Below, piece after piece: positions 54,235 to 64,000 of a stretch of DNA of 64,000 bases (its first letter is position 1; the number at the start of each line of letters is the position of its first letter). Under the pieces are notes generated by a model. The model saw only the letters and a list, made by a program, of their open reading frames with translations, had not been told where the DNA came from and ran no database searches. This DNA is from Acidobacteriaceae bacterium (GTDB taxonomy: Bacteria; Acidobacteriota; Terriglobia; Terriglobales; Acidobacteriaceae). The DNA lies in assembly GCA_030041435.1 (NCBI GenBank), contig JASHNW010000017.1:1-64000 (forward strand). Reading direction: 5' to 3'. A program made the position numbers and the translations under genes.

Positions 54235-54624
54235 CTAATGCCCGGCTTCTTCCCTGGCATAGGCTTCGTAGTCAGCCGCCGTCAGCAGCGAGTCGATTTC
54301 CGAAGGATTGCTCAGCTCGATCTTCATGATCCAGGCAGCGTGCGCGTCCGCGTTGATCTTTTCCGGCGCCGTAGTCAGGTCCTCGTTGATCGCGGTCACC
54401 GTGCCGGAAGCCGGCGCGTACAGGTCGGAAACCGCCTTGACGGACTCGACGCTGCCGAAGACCTTGCCCTTCTCCACCCTGTCGCCGACTTTGGGCAGTT
54501 CAACGAAGACGATGTCGCCGAGTGAATCCTGGGCGTGGTCCGTGATGCCGACGGCAGCGGACGAGCCGCTTACGTCAATCCACTCGTGCTCGCGCGTATA
54601 GCGATAGTTTGCCGGGTATGCCAT
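54235..54624 (-). CDS. gcvH: glycine cleavage system H protein
   Basis: A 129-residue lipoyl carrier. The lipoylated Lys is in GSVESVKAVSDLYAP. The start MAYPANYRYTREHEW is typical, and the ATG at 54624 has GGGAG upstream. It shuttles aminomethyl and electrons between P, T and L proteins. No lpd (L protein) gene is present in the window. Confidence 0.97.
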   Translation of the reverse strand: MAYPANYRYTREHEWIDVSGSSAAVGITDHAQDSLGDIVFVELPKVGDRVEKGKVFGSVESVKAVSDLYAPASGTVTAINEDLTTAPEKINADAHAAWIMKIELSNPSEIDSLLTAADYEAYAREEAGH

Positions 54625-54710
54625 TGCGATTGAGTTCTCCCTCTCATTGTAAGGGCTGCCCGCATCACAACCGGGCGCCAGACTACGATCGCGACTGGGC
54701 CACGACGCGA

Positions 54711-55853
54711 TCAGACGGCCGACGCCGCCACCTTCTTCGGCTTGCGGTAGAACGGAATCGGAACCACCTTTGCCTTCACCGGGCAGCCGCGAATCTCCAC
54801 GGCAACTTCCATCCCCGGCTCGGCAAGCGCGCGCGGAACATAGGCCAGGGCGATGTTCTTCTTCAGGAACGGCGCGGGCGATCCGCTGGTGACATTTCCA
54901 ATCGCGTTTCCTGCGAGGTCGAGCACGCGGTAGCCGTCGCGCGCGATGCCGCGCTCGATCACCTCCAGCCCTACCAGCCTGCGCTCGGGCCCGCCTGCCG
55001 CCTGGACGCTCTGCAATGCCTCCGACCCGATGAACGGCCCCTTCTCCAGCTTGCAGAATCGATCGAGCCCGGCCTCCCACACGTTGATGGAATCGGAAAT
55101 CTCATGCCCGTAGAGAGAGAGCGCGGACTCCAGACGCAGGGTATTGCGCGCGCCCAGCCCACACGGGACGATACCGAATTCCCTGCCCGCCTCCATCACT
55201 TCCTTCCAGACGCGCTCGCTGGTGGCTTCAGAGGAAGGCACGTATATCTCGAAGCCGTCTTCGCCGGTGTAGCCGGTGCGGGCGATGAGGGTATTCGGCA
55301 GCCCGCAGACGGTGCCCCAGGTGAACCAGTAGAACTTCACCTGCGACAGGTCGGCATTCGTGAGCCTCTGCAGCGTTTGCTCGGCGCGCGGCCCCTGAAT
55401 GGCCAGCTGCGTGTAGTAGTCGCTGTAGTCGCTCACGTGGCAATCGAAGCGCCCGGCCTGGCTGCGCACCCAGCTGTAGTCTTTCTCGCGCGTGCCGGCA
55501 TTGATGACCAGCAGATAGTCGTTGTCGCTGAACTTGTGGACGATTACGTCGTCGACAAAGGTTCCCTGCGGATAGAGCAGCGCCGAATACTGGGCCTGGC
55601 CGGTCTGCAGGCGCGATGCATCGTTCATGGAGACGTGCTGCACGGCGTCGAGGGTGCCCCGCCCGCGCAGCTGGATGTCGCCCATGTGGCTCACGTCGAA
55701 CAGGCCCACCCCGGTGCGCACCGCCATGTGCTCGGCGATAAGGCCGGAATACTCGACGGGCATGTCCCACCCGCCGAAGTCGACCATTTTGGCCCCCAGG
55801 CGGCGGTGCAGGGCGTTGAGCGGAGTTTTGCGAAGCGTGGCAGGCGCAGACAA
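54711..55853 (-). CDS. gcvT: glycine cleavage system T protein (aminomethyltransferase)
   Basis: A 380-residue tetrahydrofolate-dependent aminomethyltransferase. Motifs: [23 protein letters not shown], the folate-site [14 protein letters not shown], and [11 protein letters not shown]. The start is TTG at 55853 with GAGGG upstream. First gene of the gcv cluster; a membrane-protein gene precedes it by 73 bases. The upstream region does not fit a glycine riboswitch. Confidence 0.96.
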   Translation of the reverse strand: MSAPATLRKTPLNALHRRLGAKMVDFGGWDMPVEYSGLIAEHMAVRTGVGLFDVSHMGDIQLRGRGTLDAVQHVSMNDASRLQTGQAQYSALLYPQGTFVDDVIVHKFSDNDYLLVINAGTREKDYSWVRSQAGRFDCHVSDYSDYYTQLAIQGPRAEQTLQRLTNADLSQVKFYWFTWGTVCGLPNTLIARTGYTGEDGFEIYVPSSEATSERVWKEVMEAGREFGIVPCGLGARNTLRLESALSLYGHEISDSINVWEAGLDRFCKLEKGPFIGSEALQSVQAAGGPERRLVGLEVIERGIARDGYRVLDLAGNAIGNVTSGSPAPFLKKNIALAYVPRALAEPGMEVAVEIRGCPVKAKVVPIPFYRKPKKVAASAV

Positions 55854-55926
55854 ATCGACCCTCGGATGGAAAGAGAAAATCGGGAAGAACAGGAACTTCT
55901 AAAGTTACAACCGCGCCGATTGCGGG

Positions 55927-56256
55927 TCAATGCGCGCGAGAAAGAGCCGGCTTCCGCAATCGCAGGCGGAGCCAGCGACCCGCGGCGATGCAGCCGGCTG
56001 TGAGCAAAACGGTGTGAAGATAGCCGGCGCCGACGAAAACCAGAATCTCCGTCAGCGCCGAGACCCCTCTCTGCTCCAGCCATGGCAGCGAAAGCACGCC
56101 GACCCAGTGCAGCGCCAGCCAGAGGTAGGCCAGCATGCGATGGATGAAGCTGTCATCGGGGTCGAATACGGAACCGACCGGGTAGGAGAATAAGGAGTAA
56201 ATCGCAAATTCAGCCGGAATCCCAATCAGGAGCGCGAGTTTGAATATCCGCCGCAT
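55927..56256 (-). CDS. small multi-helix membrane protein
   Basis: A 109-residue protein that I do not recognise. Three probable membrane helices (~6-24, ~40-60, ~69-93), a basic C-terminus (RWLRLRLRK) and short loops. It lies 73 bases upstream of gcvT on the same strand and could be co-transcribed. No catalytic motif is visible. Confidence 0.65.
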   Translation of the reverse strand: MRRIFKLALLIGIPAEFAIYSLFSYPVGSVFDPDDSFIHRMLAYLWLALHWVGVLSLPWLEQRGVSALTEILVFVGAGYLHTVLLTAGCIAAGRWLRLRLRKPALSRAH

Positions 56257-56359
56257 ATCCGGGTGATGGGGGCCTGGTCCGTCGCACTCATTGTAGCCTC
56301 GCCGCCGCAGGAATCGCAGCAGGGATTCGCGCGCCGCCCGGCGGAGCTAGGATAAGCGT

Positions 56360-57241
56360 GTGGAACTCCCCTGGATTTCCGGCGGCCTCGCGCTGGCAAT
56401 CCTGCTTGTCCCGGTGTTTGCCTTTGGATTCGCCGGCGAGCGTTGTGCGCGCTGGGCGGATTCGCTGCCTGTGGGACCGCGGCTCGCCCTGCCTGCCGTA
56501 TTGGCTATTCCCTGGCTGATGGTCGCGCTGGCCACGCACATGTTCGCGATGCGCTGGCTCGCGGTCTATCTCCTGGTGCCGGTGGCCGTGTCGCTTTTCC
56601 TCTTCGCTGCGGGCCGGCTCGATCCTCAGCAGCGCGGGCATCTGCTGGATTTCGTCGTGCTCATCCCGCTCGGCCTCGCCGTGGATCTGCGCTGGCTGGA
56701 GCCGGCCTGGCCACATCGGCTGGCTCTGCTGGGCAAACTGGTGCTGCTCGACGCCGGCCTTTACGGATTCCTCGTCATCCGCCGCCTGAGCGGCGTGGGC
56801 TACGATCTGCGCCTGCGCGCGCGCGACTGGCGCGTGGGCCTGCGCGAGTTCGCCTTCTACATGCCCATCGCCATTCCCCTGGGGCTGGCGATTGGCTTCC
56901 TGCACCTCCATGCACACGTCGCCCGGCTGTGGTGGGTCCCCCTGGCCTGGCTGTTCACCTTCATTGGCGTGGCTCTGCCGGAGGAGATTTTCTTCCGCGG
57001 CTGGATGCAGAACCTGCTGGAACGGCGCATGGGGCGCACGGCTGCCCTGATCCTCACCGCGTGCATCTTCGGGCTCTCCCACTTCAACAAGCGCACCGCG
57101 CACTTCAACTGGAGATACGTATTGCTGGCGGCCATCGCGGGCATCTTCTACGGCCGGGCGTGGCGGGCCGACCAGCGCGTGGGCGCGTCGGCAATTACGC
57201 ACGCAACTGTGGATACAATCTGGGGCGCTCTGCTGCGGTAA
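56360..57241 (+). CDS. CPBP family intramembrane glutamic endopeptidase
   Basis: A 293-residue polytopic membrane protein of the CAAX protease/bacteriocin-processing (CPBP) family. The active-site motif EEIFFRGWMQN (~211-221), the FGLSHFN block and the late His in ITHATVD fit the catalytic Glu/His set. Eight or so helices. GTG start at 56360. It precedes the alpha-galactosidase gene by 55 bases on the same strand. The substrate is unknown. Confidence 0.9.
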   Translation: MELPWISGGLALAILLVPVFAFGFAGERCARWADSLPVGPRLALPAVLAIPWLMVALATHMFAMRWLAVYLLVPVAVSLFLFAAGRLDPQQRGHLLDFVVLIPLGLAVDLRWLEPAWPHRLALLGKLVLLDAGLYGFLVIRRLSGVGYDLRLRARDWRVGLREFAFYMPIAIPLGLAIGFLHLHAHVARLWWVPLAWLFTFIGVALPEEIFFRGWMQNLLERRMGRTAALILTACIFGLSHFNKRTAHFNWRYVLLAAIAGIFYGRAWRADQRVGASAITHATVDTIWGALLR

Positions 57242-57296
57242 ACTGGCGGACGGCTTCCTGAGGCCCCCAGTTCCGTCTTGAAAGGAAGGTTCTCTC

Positions 57297-58478
57297 GTGT
57301 CGCTCTTCAGAACTGCTGTTGCCGCAATCCTCCCTCTCGCTCTGGCCGGTGTGGCCCTCGCGCAGGATCCGACCCTCGCCGCAACTCCGCCCATGGGCTG
57401 GAACAGCTGGAACCACTTTGCCGGGCGCGTGAACGACGCCGATGTTCGCGCCGCCGCCGACGCCATTGTCTCCAGCGGCATGCGCGACGCGGGCTACATC
57501 TACGTCAACATCGACGACACCTGGCAGGGTGAGCGCGATGCGCAGGGCTTCATTCAACCCAACAGCAAATTTCCCGACATGAAGGCCCTGGCCGACTATG
57601 TTCACTCGAAAGGGCTCAAGCTGGGCATCTATTCGGGGCCCGGACCCAAAACCTGCGCCGGCTTTGCGGGCAGCTACGGCCACGAAGAGCAGGACGCGCA
57701 GACCTACGCGAAGTGGGGCATCGACTATCTGAAGTACGACCTGTGCAGCTACGCCCAAATCATGCGGCAGCAGGCCCCCCACGACCGGCAAAAACAGATG
57801 GAAATGATGAAGGATGCCTACGCCAAAATGCATCAGGCGCTGCTCGCCACCGGCCGGCCTATCGTCTTCAGCCTCTGCCAGTATGGGTGGGACGACGTGT
57901 GGACGTGGGGCACCTCGGTGGGCGGCAACCTGTGGCGGACCACTGACGACATCAATGACACCTACGAGCGCATGGCGGACATCGGGTTCAATCAGCTTGG
58001 CCTTGCGCAGTATGCCGGCCCCGGCCACTGGAACGATCCGGACATGCTGGAAGTGGGCAACGGGGGCATGTCCGACGACGAATACAAAACCCACATGAGC
58101 CTGTGGTCCATCCTCGCGGCTCCGCTGCTGGCGGGCAACGACCTGAGCAAGATGACGCCGGAAACCCTGGCGATCCTGACGAATAAGGAAGTGATCGCTG
58201 TCGATCAGGACCCGCTCGGCAAGCAGGGCGACCGCGCTTTTGCCGTCGGCCTCACCGAGATCTGGACCAAGCCCCTCAGCGGCGGCGCGCTGGCGGCCGG
58301 CCTCTTCAACCGCGACACCGAGGCGCACTCCGTCACGCTGAAGCTGAAGGACATCGGCTTCTCGAACCACGCGAAGCTGCGCGACCTGTGGACACACCAG
58401 GACGTTACGGCCAGTGATGGCAGCTACACCGTTACCGTCCCGCCGCACGGCGTGGTGATGCTGAAGGTGAGCCGGTAA
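57297..58478 (+). CDS. GH27 alpha-galactosidase
   Basis: A 393-residue secreted glycosidase. Signal peptide ~1-22; (beta/alpha)8 domain starts PPMGWNSWNHFAG; the nucleophile is Asp148 in YLKYDLC; the acid/base is Asp218 in RTTDDI. A C-terminal beta-domain follows. It should remove terminal alpha-galactose from plant oligosaccharides or galactomannan. GTG start at 57297 with AAGGAAGG upstream. A 15-bp-type repeat array begins 16 bases after its stop. Confidence 0.93.
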   Translation: MSLFRTAVAAILPLALAGVALAQDPTLAATPPMGWNSWNHFAGRVNDADVRAAADAIVSSGMRDAGYIYVNIDDTWQGERDAQGFIQPNSKFPDMKALADYVHSKGLKLGIYSGPGPKTCAGFAGSYGHEEQDAQTYAKWGIDYLKYDLCSYAQIMRQQAPHDRQKQMEMMKDAYAKMHQALLATGRPIVFSLCQYGWDDVWTWGTSVGGNLWRTTDDINDTYERMADIGFNQLGLAQYAGPGHWNDPDMLEVGNGGMSDDEYKTHMSLWSILAAPLLAGNDLSKMTPETLAILTNKEVIAVDQDPLGKQGDRAFAVGLTEIWTKPLSGGALAAGLFNRDTEAHSVTLKLKDIGFSNHAKLRDLWTHQDVTASDGSYTVTVPPHGVVMLKVSR

Positions 58479-58493
58479 AAACAGCGAAGAGGC

Positions 58494-58543
58494 GGTCAGC
58501 GAAAAGCCGGTCGGCGCAGGAGCGGTTAGCGAGAACGGTCAGC
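58494..58543. repeat. imperfect tandem array before sucA
   Basis: GGTCAGC/GGTCGGC/GGTTAGC/GGTCAGC cores recur at 58494, 58509, 58524 and 58537 with spacings of 15, 15 and 13 bp. The cores resemble the TTAGCTG units of the array at 61214, on the other side of sucA. Confidence 0.6.
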
Positions 58544-58739
58544 CAATGGCGCGTGGACACGGGGCAGCGATGCGGAGCGATCCGGCAGCCGCCCCTCTTT
58601 GCGCCGCGGGACGGCTCGCGGTCCAGCGGGTAAAATTGAGGAGGATGCGATTCCCTGCAGCGCGGCTGCGCGCCGCTCGCATCGCCGATATTTCCGGACC
58701 CCGCTGCGGGTTTTTCCTGAGACTGGACTCATATTCCTA

Positions 58740-61213
<2,474 letters not shown>

Positions 61214-61217
<4 letters not shown>

Positions 61218-61262
61218 TTGTTAGTTTTTAGTTGTTAGTTGTTGGTTTTTAGCTGTTAGCGA
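61214..61262. repeat. heptamer array containing the sucA stop (7 units)
   Basis: TTAGTTG, TTAGTTT, TTAGTTG, TTAGTTG, TTGGTTT, TTAGCTG and TTAGCGA occupy 61214-61262 without gaps. The sucA stop codon TAG (61215-61217) is inside the first unit. Confidence 0.85.
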
Positions 61263-61270
61263 CAAGCACG

Positions 61271-61299
61271 AAGCGGCCGGAAGTTCCGGCCGCTTTTTT
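61271..61299 (+). terminator. intrinsic terminator after sucA
   Basis: AAGCGGCCGG (61271-61280) pairs with CCGGCCGCTT (61286-61295), followed by a T-run. It also lies just beyond the isomerase-like gene end on the minus strand and may serve both. Confidence 0.88.
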
Positions 61300-61327
61300 G
61301 GGTATACGCAAAGCGCAGTACGCTTCT

Positions 61328-62740
61328 TTACCGCTCGTGCCAGTACATATCCCAGCCGAGGTAGCGAATTGCGGCTTCGTAGACGGGGCTGGCCACGTGG
61401 GAGAAGTTCGCCGCGACGTGGTGCTCGAAGCCTTCTTCGCAGATCTTGTGCAGCAGCTTCTGCATCTGCGGAATCTTTGCCACGCCCGCGCCGCCGAAGG
61501 TTTCGAGCGGATCGTTGGTGAACTCGCCCTCGCCCACGTAGCCGCGAATTTTTCCCTTGTAATCGTCGGTCGAGAAGCGCACGTAGCTCATCGCGCCGGC
61601 CTTCACGCGGCCCACACAGGTGCCGAAGGTGTTTTCCTTGCCCACGGTCCCCGCAATGATCGCCTGGAAGTCCATCACCACGTTGGCGAAGAAATGTTTC
61701 GGCAGGTTGGAGCAGTGGAAGCAGACGCACTTGTTCTCGTCGTCGCCGTAGTTGTTGTTCCAGTCCAGCAGTGCGCTCGGGGTTTGGCTGGCGAGCGCCA
61801 GTGCATGCATAGAAACCGTTCCCATCACATCGGTTTCGCACGCCGCCGGCAGCAGGTTGTCGCTCATCATGCTCATGATGGTGCAGGGCACTACGCCGAA
61901 GTTCTCTTCGAGCGAGGTCCAGCACTGCACCGCGCTCACGGTGCAGTGCGAATCTTTCATGAAGCGCTCGATGGCCACGCCCAGCTTCGCCATCTTCAGC
62001 AGCGCCGGAGCCGGCACGCCGCCGGTGGGCACGTACGCCTCAATCGCCTTCAGCTTCGCCGCCACATCGCCGTCGTTGTCCTTCATGCGCCCGACAGCGC
62101 CGAAGATATCCGAGAGATCGAGCGTGACCACAGAAATCCCGTAGCGCTCCAGCAGCTTCTCGCTGTAGCGGACGGTGTTGAAAGCCTGCGGCCGCGCGCC
62201 GATGGCGCCGATGCGCAGCTTTTTGAGCCCATTCGCCACGCGGCAGACCTTCGCGAACCAGTCGAGGTCCCTGGCGAATTCCGCCGAGCTGGGCTGCACG
62301 GTGTGCTTTGCCGTGATGGAGTACGGAATGCCGTACTGCATGAGGTTGTTGCAGGCCGACATCTTGCCGCAGAAGCTGTCGCGGCGGTCGGAGATCTTCA
62401 TATCGTCGCGGCGGTCGGGCGTGGCCTGCACCAGCACCGGCACATCGAGCTTCGAGTAGCGGATGGAGTCCGCGATGCCGCGCTCGTCTCCGAAATTGGG
62501 CAGCGTGACGACGATGCCGTCGATCTCGTCGCGATGCGCGCGGAACAGATCGCCGCAGCGGATGGCGTCGTCGTGGGTTTCGACCGAGCCGAACTTCGAC
62601 TGCTCGGGGGTGAGCGTGATGGCCCGGATGCCGGCTTTTTCCAGCACGCCCAGCATCTCTTCGCGTCCTTCTTTGGCCAGATGATCGGGGAAAAATCCGC
62701 GGTTCCCCACAATAACGCCGAATGTCAGTTGCTTCGTCAT
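61328..62740 (-). CDS. L-fucose/L-arabinose isomerase family protein
   Basis: A 470-residue protein of the fucose/arabinose isomerase-like superfamily. The N-terminal domain opens with FGVIVGNRGFFPDHLAKEG; a VQCWTSLEENFGVVPC block and EADVNG-like ACETDVMGTVS (metal/substrate region) follow. The closest general annotation is L-fucose isomerase-like or sugar isomerase. The ATG at 62740 has AAAGGA nine bases upstream. It is the third gene of a minus-strand set with a small membrane protein and an SSS symporter, suggesting a sugar-uptake operon. Confidence 0.85.
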   Translation of the reverse strand: MTKQLTFGVIVGNRGFFPDHLAKEGREEMLGVLEKAGIRAITLTPEQSKFGSVETHDDAIRCGDLFRAHRDEIDGIVVTLPNFGDERGIADSIRYSKLDVPVLVQATPDRRDDMKISDRRDSFCGKMSACNNLMQYGIPYSITAKHTVQPSSAEFARDLDWFAKVCRVANGLKKLRIGAIGARPQAFNTVRYSEKLLERYGISVVTLDLSDIFGAVGRMKDNDGDVAAKLKAIEAYVPTGGVPAPALLKMAKLGVAIERFMKDSHCTVSAVQCWTSLEENFGVVPCTIMSMMSDNLLPAACETDVMGTVSMHALALASQTPSALLDWNNNYGDDENKCVCFHCSNLPKHFFANVVMDFQAIIAGTVGKENTFGTCVGRVKAGAMSYVRFSTDDYKGKIRGYVGEGEFTNDPLETFGGAGVAKIPQMQKLLHKICEEGFEHHVAANFSHVASPVYEAAIRYLGWDMYWHER

Positions 62741-62769
62741 AATGCCGTCCTTTTGATGAATTCCCTGTA

Positions 62770-62976
62770 TTAGTGGTGACTCCGGAACCTGATGGTGTAG
62801 AACAGTCCGCCTGCCGTCATCATGCCGCCCCACCAGATGGGCGCATGCAACTGCCACAGCACCGGCTCAACGGCCGGCGGGTGCACAAGCTCCCACAACC
62901 CGGTGGCCGTAATCAGCAGGCCGTAGCAGAGCAGCAGGATGCCTGAGAAGAACCAGATGGATGTATGTCCGCGCAT
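62770..62976 (-). CDS. small two-helix membrane protein
   Basis: A 68-residue protein with two predicted membrane helices (~8-28 and ~46-62) and a basic C-terminus (IRFRSHH). It lies between the symporter stop (10-base gap) and the isomerase-like start (29-base gap), so it may be an accessory to the symporter. No family motif recognised. Confidence 0.7.
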   Translation of the reverse strand: MRGHTSIWFFSGILLLCYGLLITATGLWELVHPPAVEPVLWQLHAPIWWGGMMTAGGLFYTIRFRSHH

Positions 62977-62986
62977 AGCCGCTCTC

Positions 62987-64000
62987 CTACCAGAAGATGA
63001 TGTTGAGCCCGATGAAGACGACCGCTATCACGCTGGCCCACACAATGGGCTTCTGATACCAGTGGTCGTCGTGCTCCTCGGGAAGCTTCGTGGCCCCATA
63101 GACCAGGCCTTCCAGCTCCGACTCCGGACGCGGCTGCGTCATGAGGCTGACTACGACAGTGACGATGACGCACACCAGCCACGACCAGAGGGCCCGGTAC
63201 ATATCCTCGGCCATCACTTTCGCATCCGGCGACAGCGCCACATAGCGGAGCGCTGCGGGGTTAAAGTGCACCCACACCCACAGACCGATGGCCGTACAGG
63301 TTCCCGCCAGCAGCCCCCAGAAGCCGCCCGCTTTCGTGGCGCGCTTCCACAGCATGCCCAGAATGACGGTGCCGAACAGCGGCGCGATGAAGAAGCTGAA
63401 CAGGGCCTGCACGTAATCCATAATGCTGGCTGCGTGCTGCACGATGTACGCGGTGCCCACCGAGATGAGCACGCCGATGAACGTGCACCAGCGGCCCATT
63501 GCCACATAGTGACTGTCGCTGGCCTTTCGGTTCAGGAAGGCGCCGTAGATGTCGTAGGTCCAAACCGTGGCGAAGGCGCTTACGTTGCCTGCCATGCCGG
63601 ACATGAAGCCGGCAATCAACGCCGTTACGCCCAGGCCGAGCAGTCCCGGTCCGCAGTAGCGCACCAGCATCAGCGGCAGCACTTCGTTATAGCTGTGCTG
63701 CCCCGTCGCTGCCGCCACGTTGGCCGGCACCAGATGCACAGGCAGCACGGAGAGCGCCAGCAGTCCGGGCAGAATCACGATGAAGGGCACGCACATTTTG
63801 AAGGCCGCGCCGATAATGGGCGACATGCGCGCGGCGCGCAGGTTGTGCGCCGAGAGCACGCGCTGCACCACCAGAAAATCCGTCGTCCAGTAGCCGAAAC
63901 TGATCACGATGCCAAGGCCAAAGACGATCCCCGTCCAGTGAATGCCCATGGGATTGTCTTTGAAGTGCGCGGTCGTGCTCCACAGATGCGTGTAGTCGGT
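62987..64000 (-). CDS. SSS family sodium:solute symporter (partial)
   Basis: The C-terminal 337 residues of a sodium:solute symporter; the frame stays open to the right edge, so the N-terminal part is outside the window. Visible features: TGIVFGLGIVISFGYWTTDFLVVQRVLSA, a GxxG-type helix in ALIAGFMSGMAGNVSAFATV, six or more helices and a typical C-terminal extension. Sugar transport is likely from context (isomerase-like gene downstream), by inference only. Confidence 0.93.
   Translation of the reverse strand, partial: TDYTHLWSTTAHFKDNPMGIHWTGIVFGLGIVISFGYWTTDFLVVQRVLSAHNLRAARMSPIIGAAFKMCVPFIVILPGLLALSVLPVHLVPANVAAATGQHSYNEVLPLMLVRYCGPGLLGLGVTALIAGFMSGMAGNVSAFATVWTYDIYGAFLNRKASDSHYVAMGRWCTFIGVLISVGTAYIVQHAASIMDYVQALFSFFIAPLFGTVILGMLWKRATKAGGFWGLLAGTCTAIGLWVWVHFNPAALRYVALSPDAKVMAEDMYRALWSWLVCVIVTVVVSLMTQPRPESELEGLVYGATKLPEEHDDHWYQKPIVWASVIAVVFIGLNIIFW

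Noticed and set aside
55854-55926. Glycine riboswitch upstream of gcvT
   Set aside because: The gap is only 73 bases and lacks the conserved core and tandem aptamer pattern.

Overview
The window is GC-rich chromosomal DNA, most likely from an Acidobacteriota genome of the Terriglobia (Acidobacteriaceae) type. The best evidence is two large orphan ABC permeases of the acidobacterial duplicated-permease (ADOP) kind, one of them with the typical PadR partner and N-terminal prefix domain. This assignment is inference from gene content; no rRNA or tRNA gene is visible to settle it. Many starts are GTG or TTG with good Shine-Dalgarno (SD) sequences.

Layout, left to right. 0.6-4.1 kb: epoxide-hydrolase-like enzyme, then an SDR oxidoreductase divergent from an AraC regulator. 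4.5-8.7 kb: Tol-Pal envelope cluster (TonB/TolA-like, TolB, Pal, CpoB) with no TolQ/TolR. 9.1-14.5 kb: purC-cvpA, a Fis-type regulator, a HAD phosphatase overlapping an orphan secretin, then two small exported Cys-rich proteins, one a metallothionein-like peptide made of six CC pairs. 14.7-24.7 kb: phosphodiesterase, CorC/HlyC protein with an orphan DppB permease, CE2-like esterase, S10 peptidase, MarR-GNAT fusion, methyltransferase, PfpI, DinB and PhoH. 24.8-28.8 kb: VapBC module, dnaX-ybaB, Tat-exported metallo-hydrolase. 28.9-38.5 kb: MarR and PadR regulators, each next to an ADOP permease, plus a cupin protein and an aldo/keto reductase divergent from a second AraC. 38.6-43.9 kb: P-loop kinase, gap-ridA-pgk glycolytic cluster, toxin-first PIN pair, trmD. 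44.0-47.1 kb: a histone-H1-like Lys/Ala-repeat gene, a truncated phosphoesterase and an unknown ORF lie between trmD and rimM-khpA-rpsP, splitting a usually contiguous ribosome-maturation operon. 47.3-49.8 kb: PAS-GGDEF-EAL protein. 50.0-56.3 kb: SIS-domain isomerase and the glycine cleavage cluster gcvT-gcvH-gcvPA-gcvPB. 56.4-61.2 kb: CPBP protease, GH27 alpha-galactosidase, sucA. 61.3-64.0 kb: sugar-isomerase-like enzyme, small membrane protein and an SSS symporter that runs off the right edge.

The most notable non-coding signal is a family of short tandem arrays with a 7-bp period (CAGGGTA-, CAGCGTG- or TTAGTTG-like units) just beyond stop codons or gene ends; one array lies inside the dnaX linker and one contains the sucA stop codon. 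A second dispersed repeat of about 70 bp, made of two GA- or AA-loop hairpins, is present in two copies plus a fragment. Perfect-stem terminators follow pal, phoH, sucA, the histone-like gene and the S10 peptidase gene.
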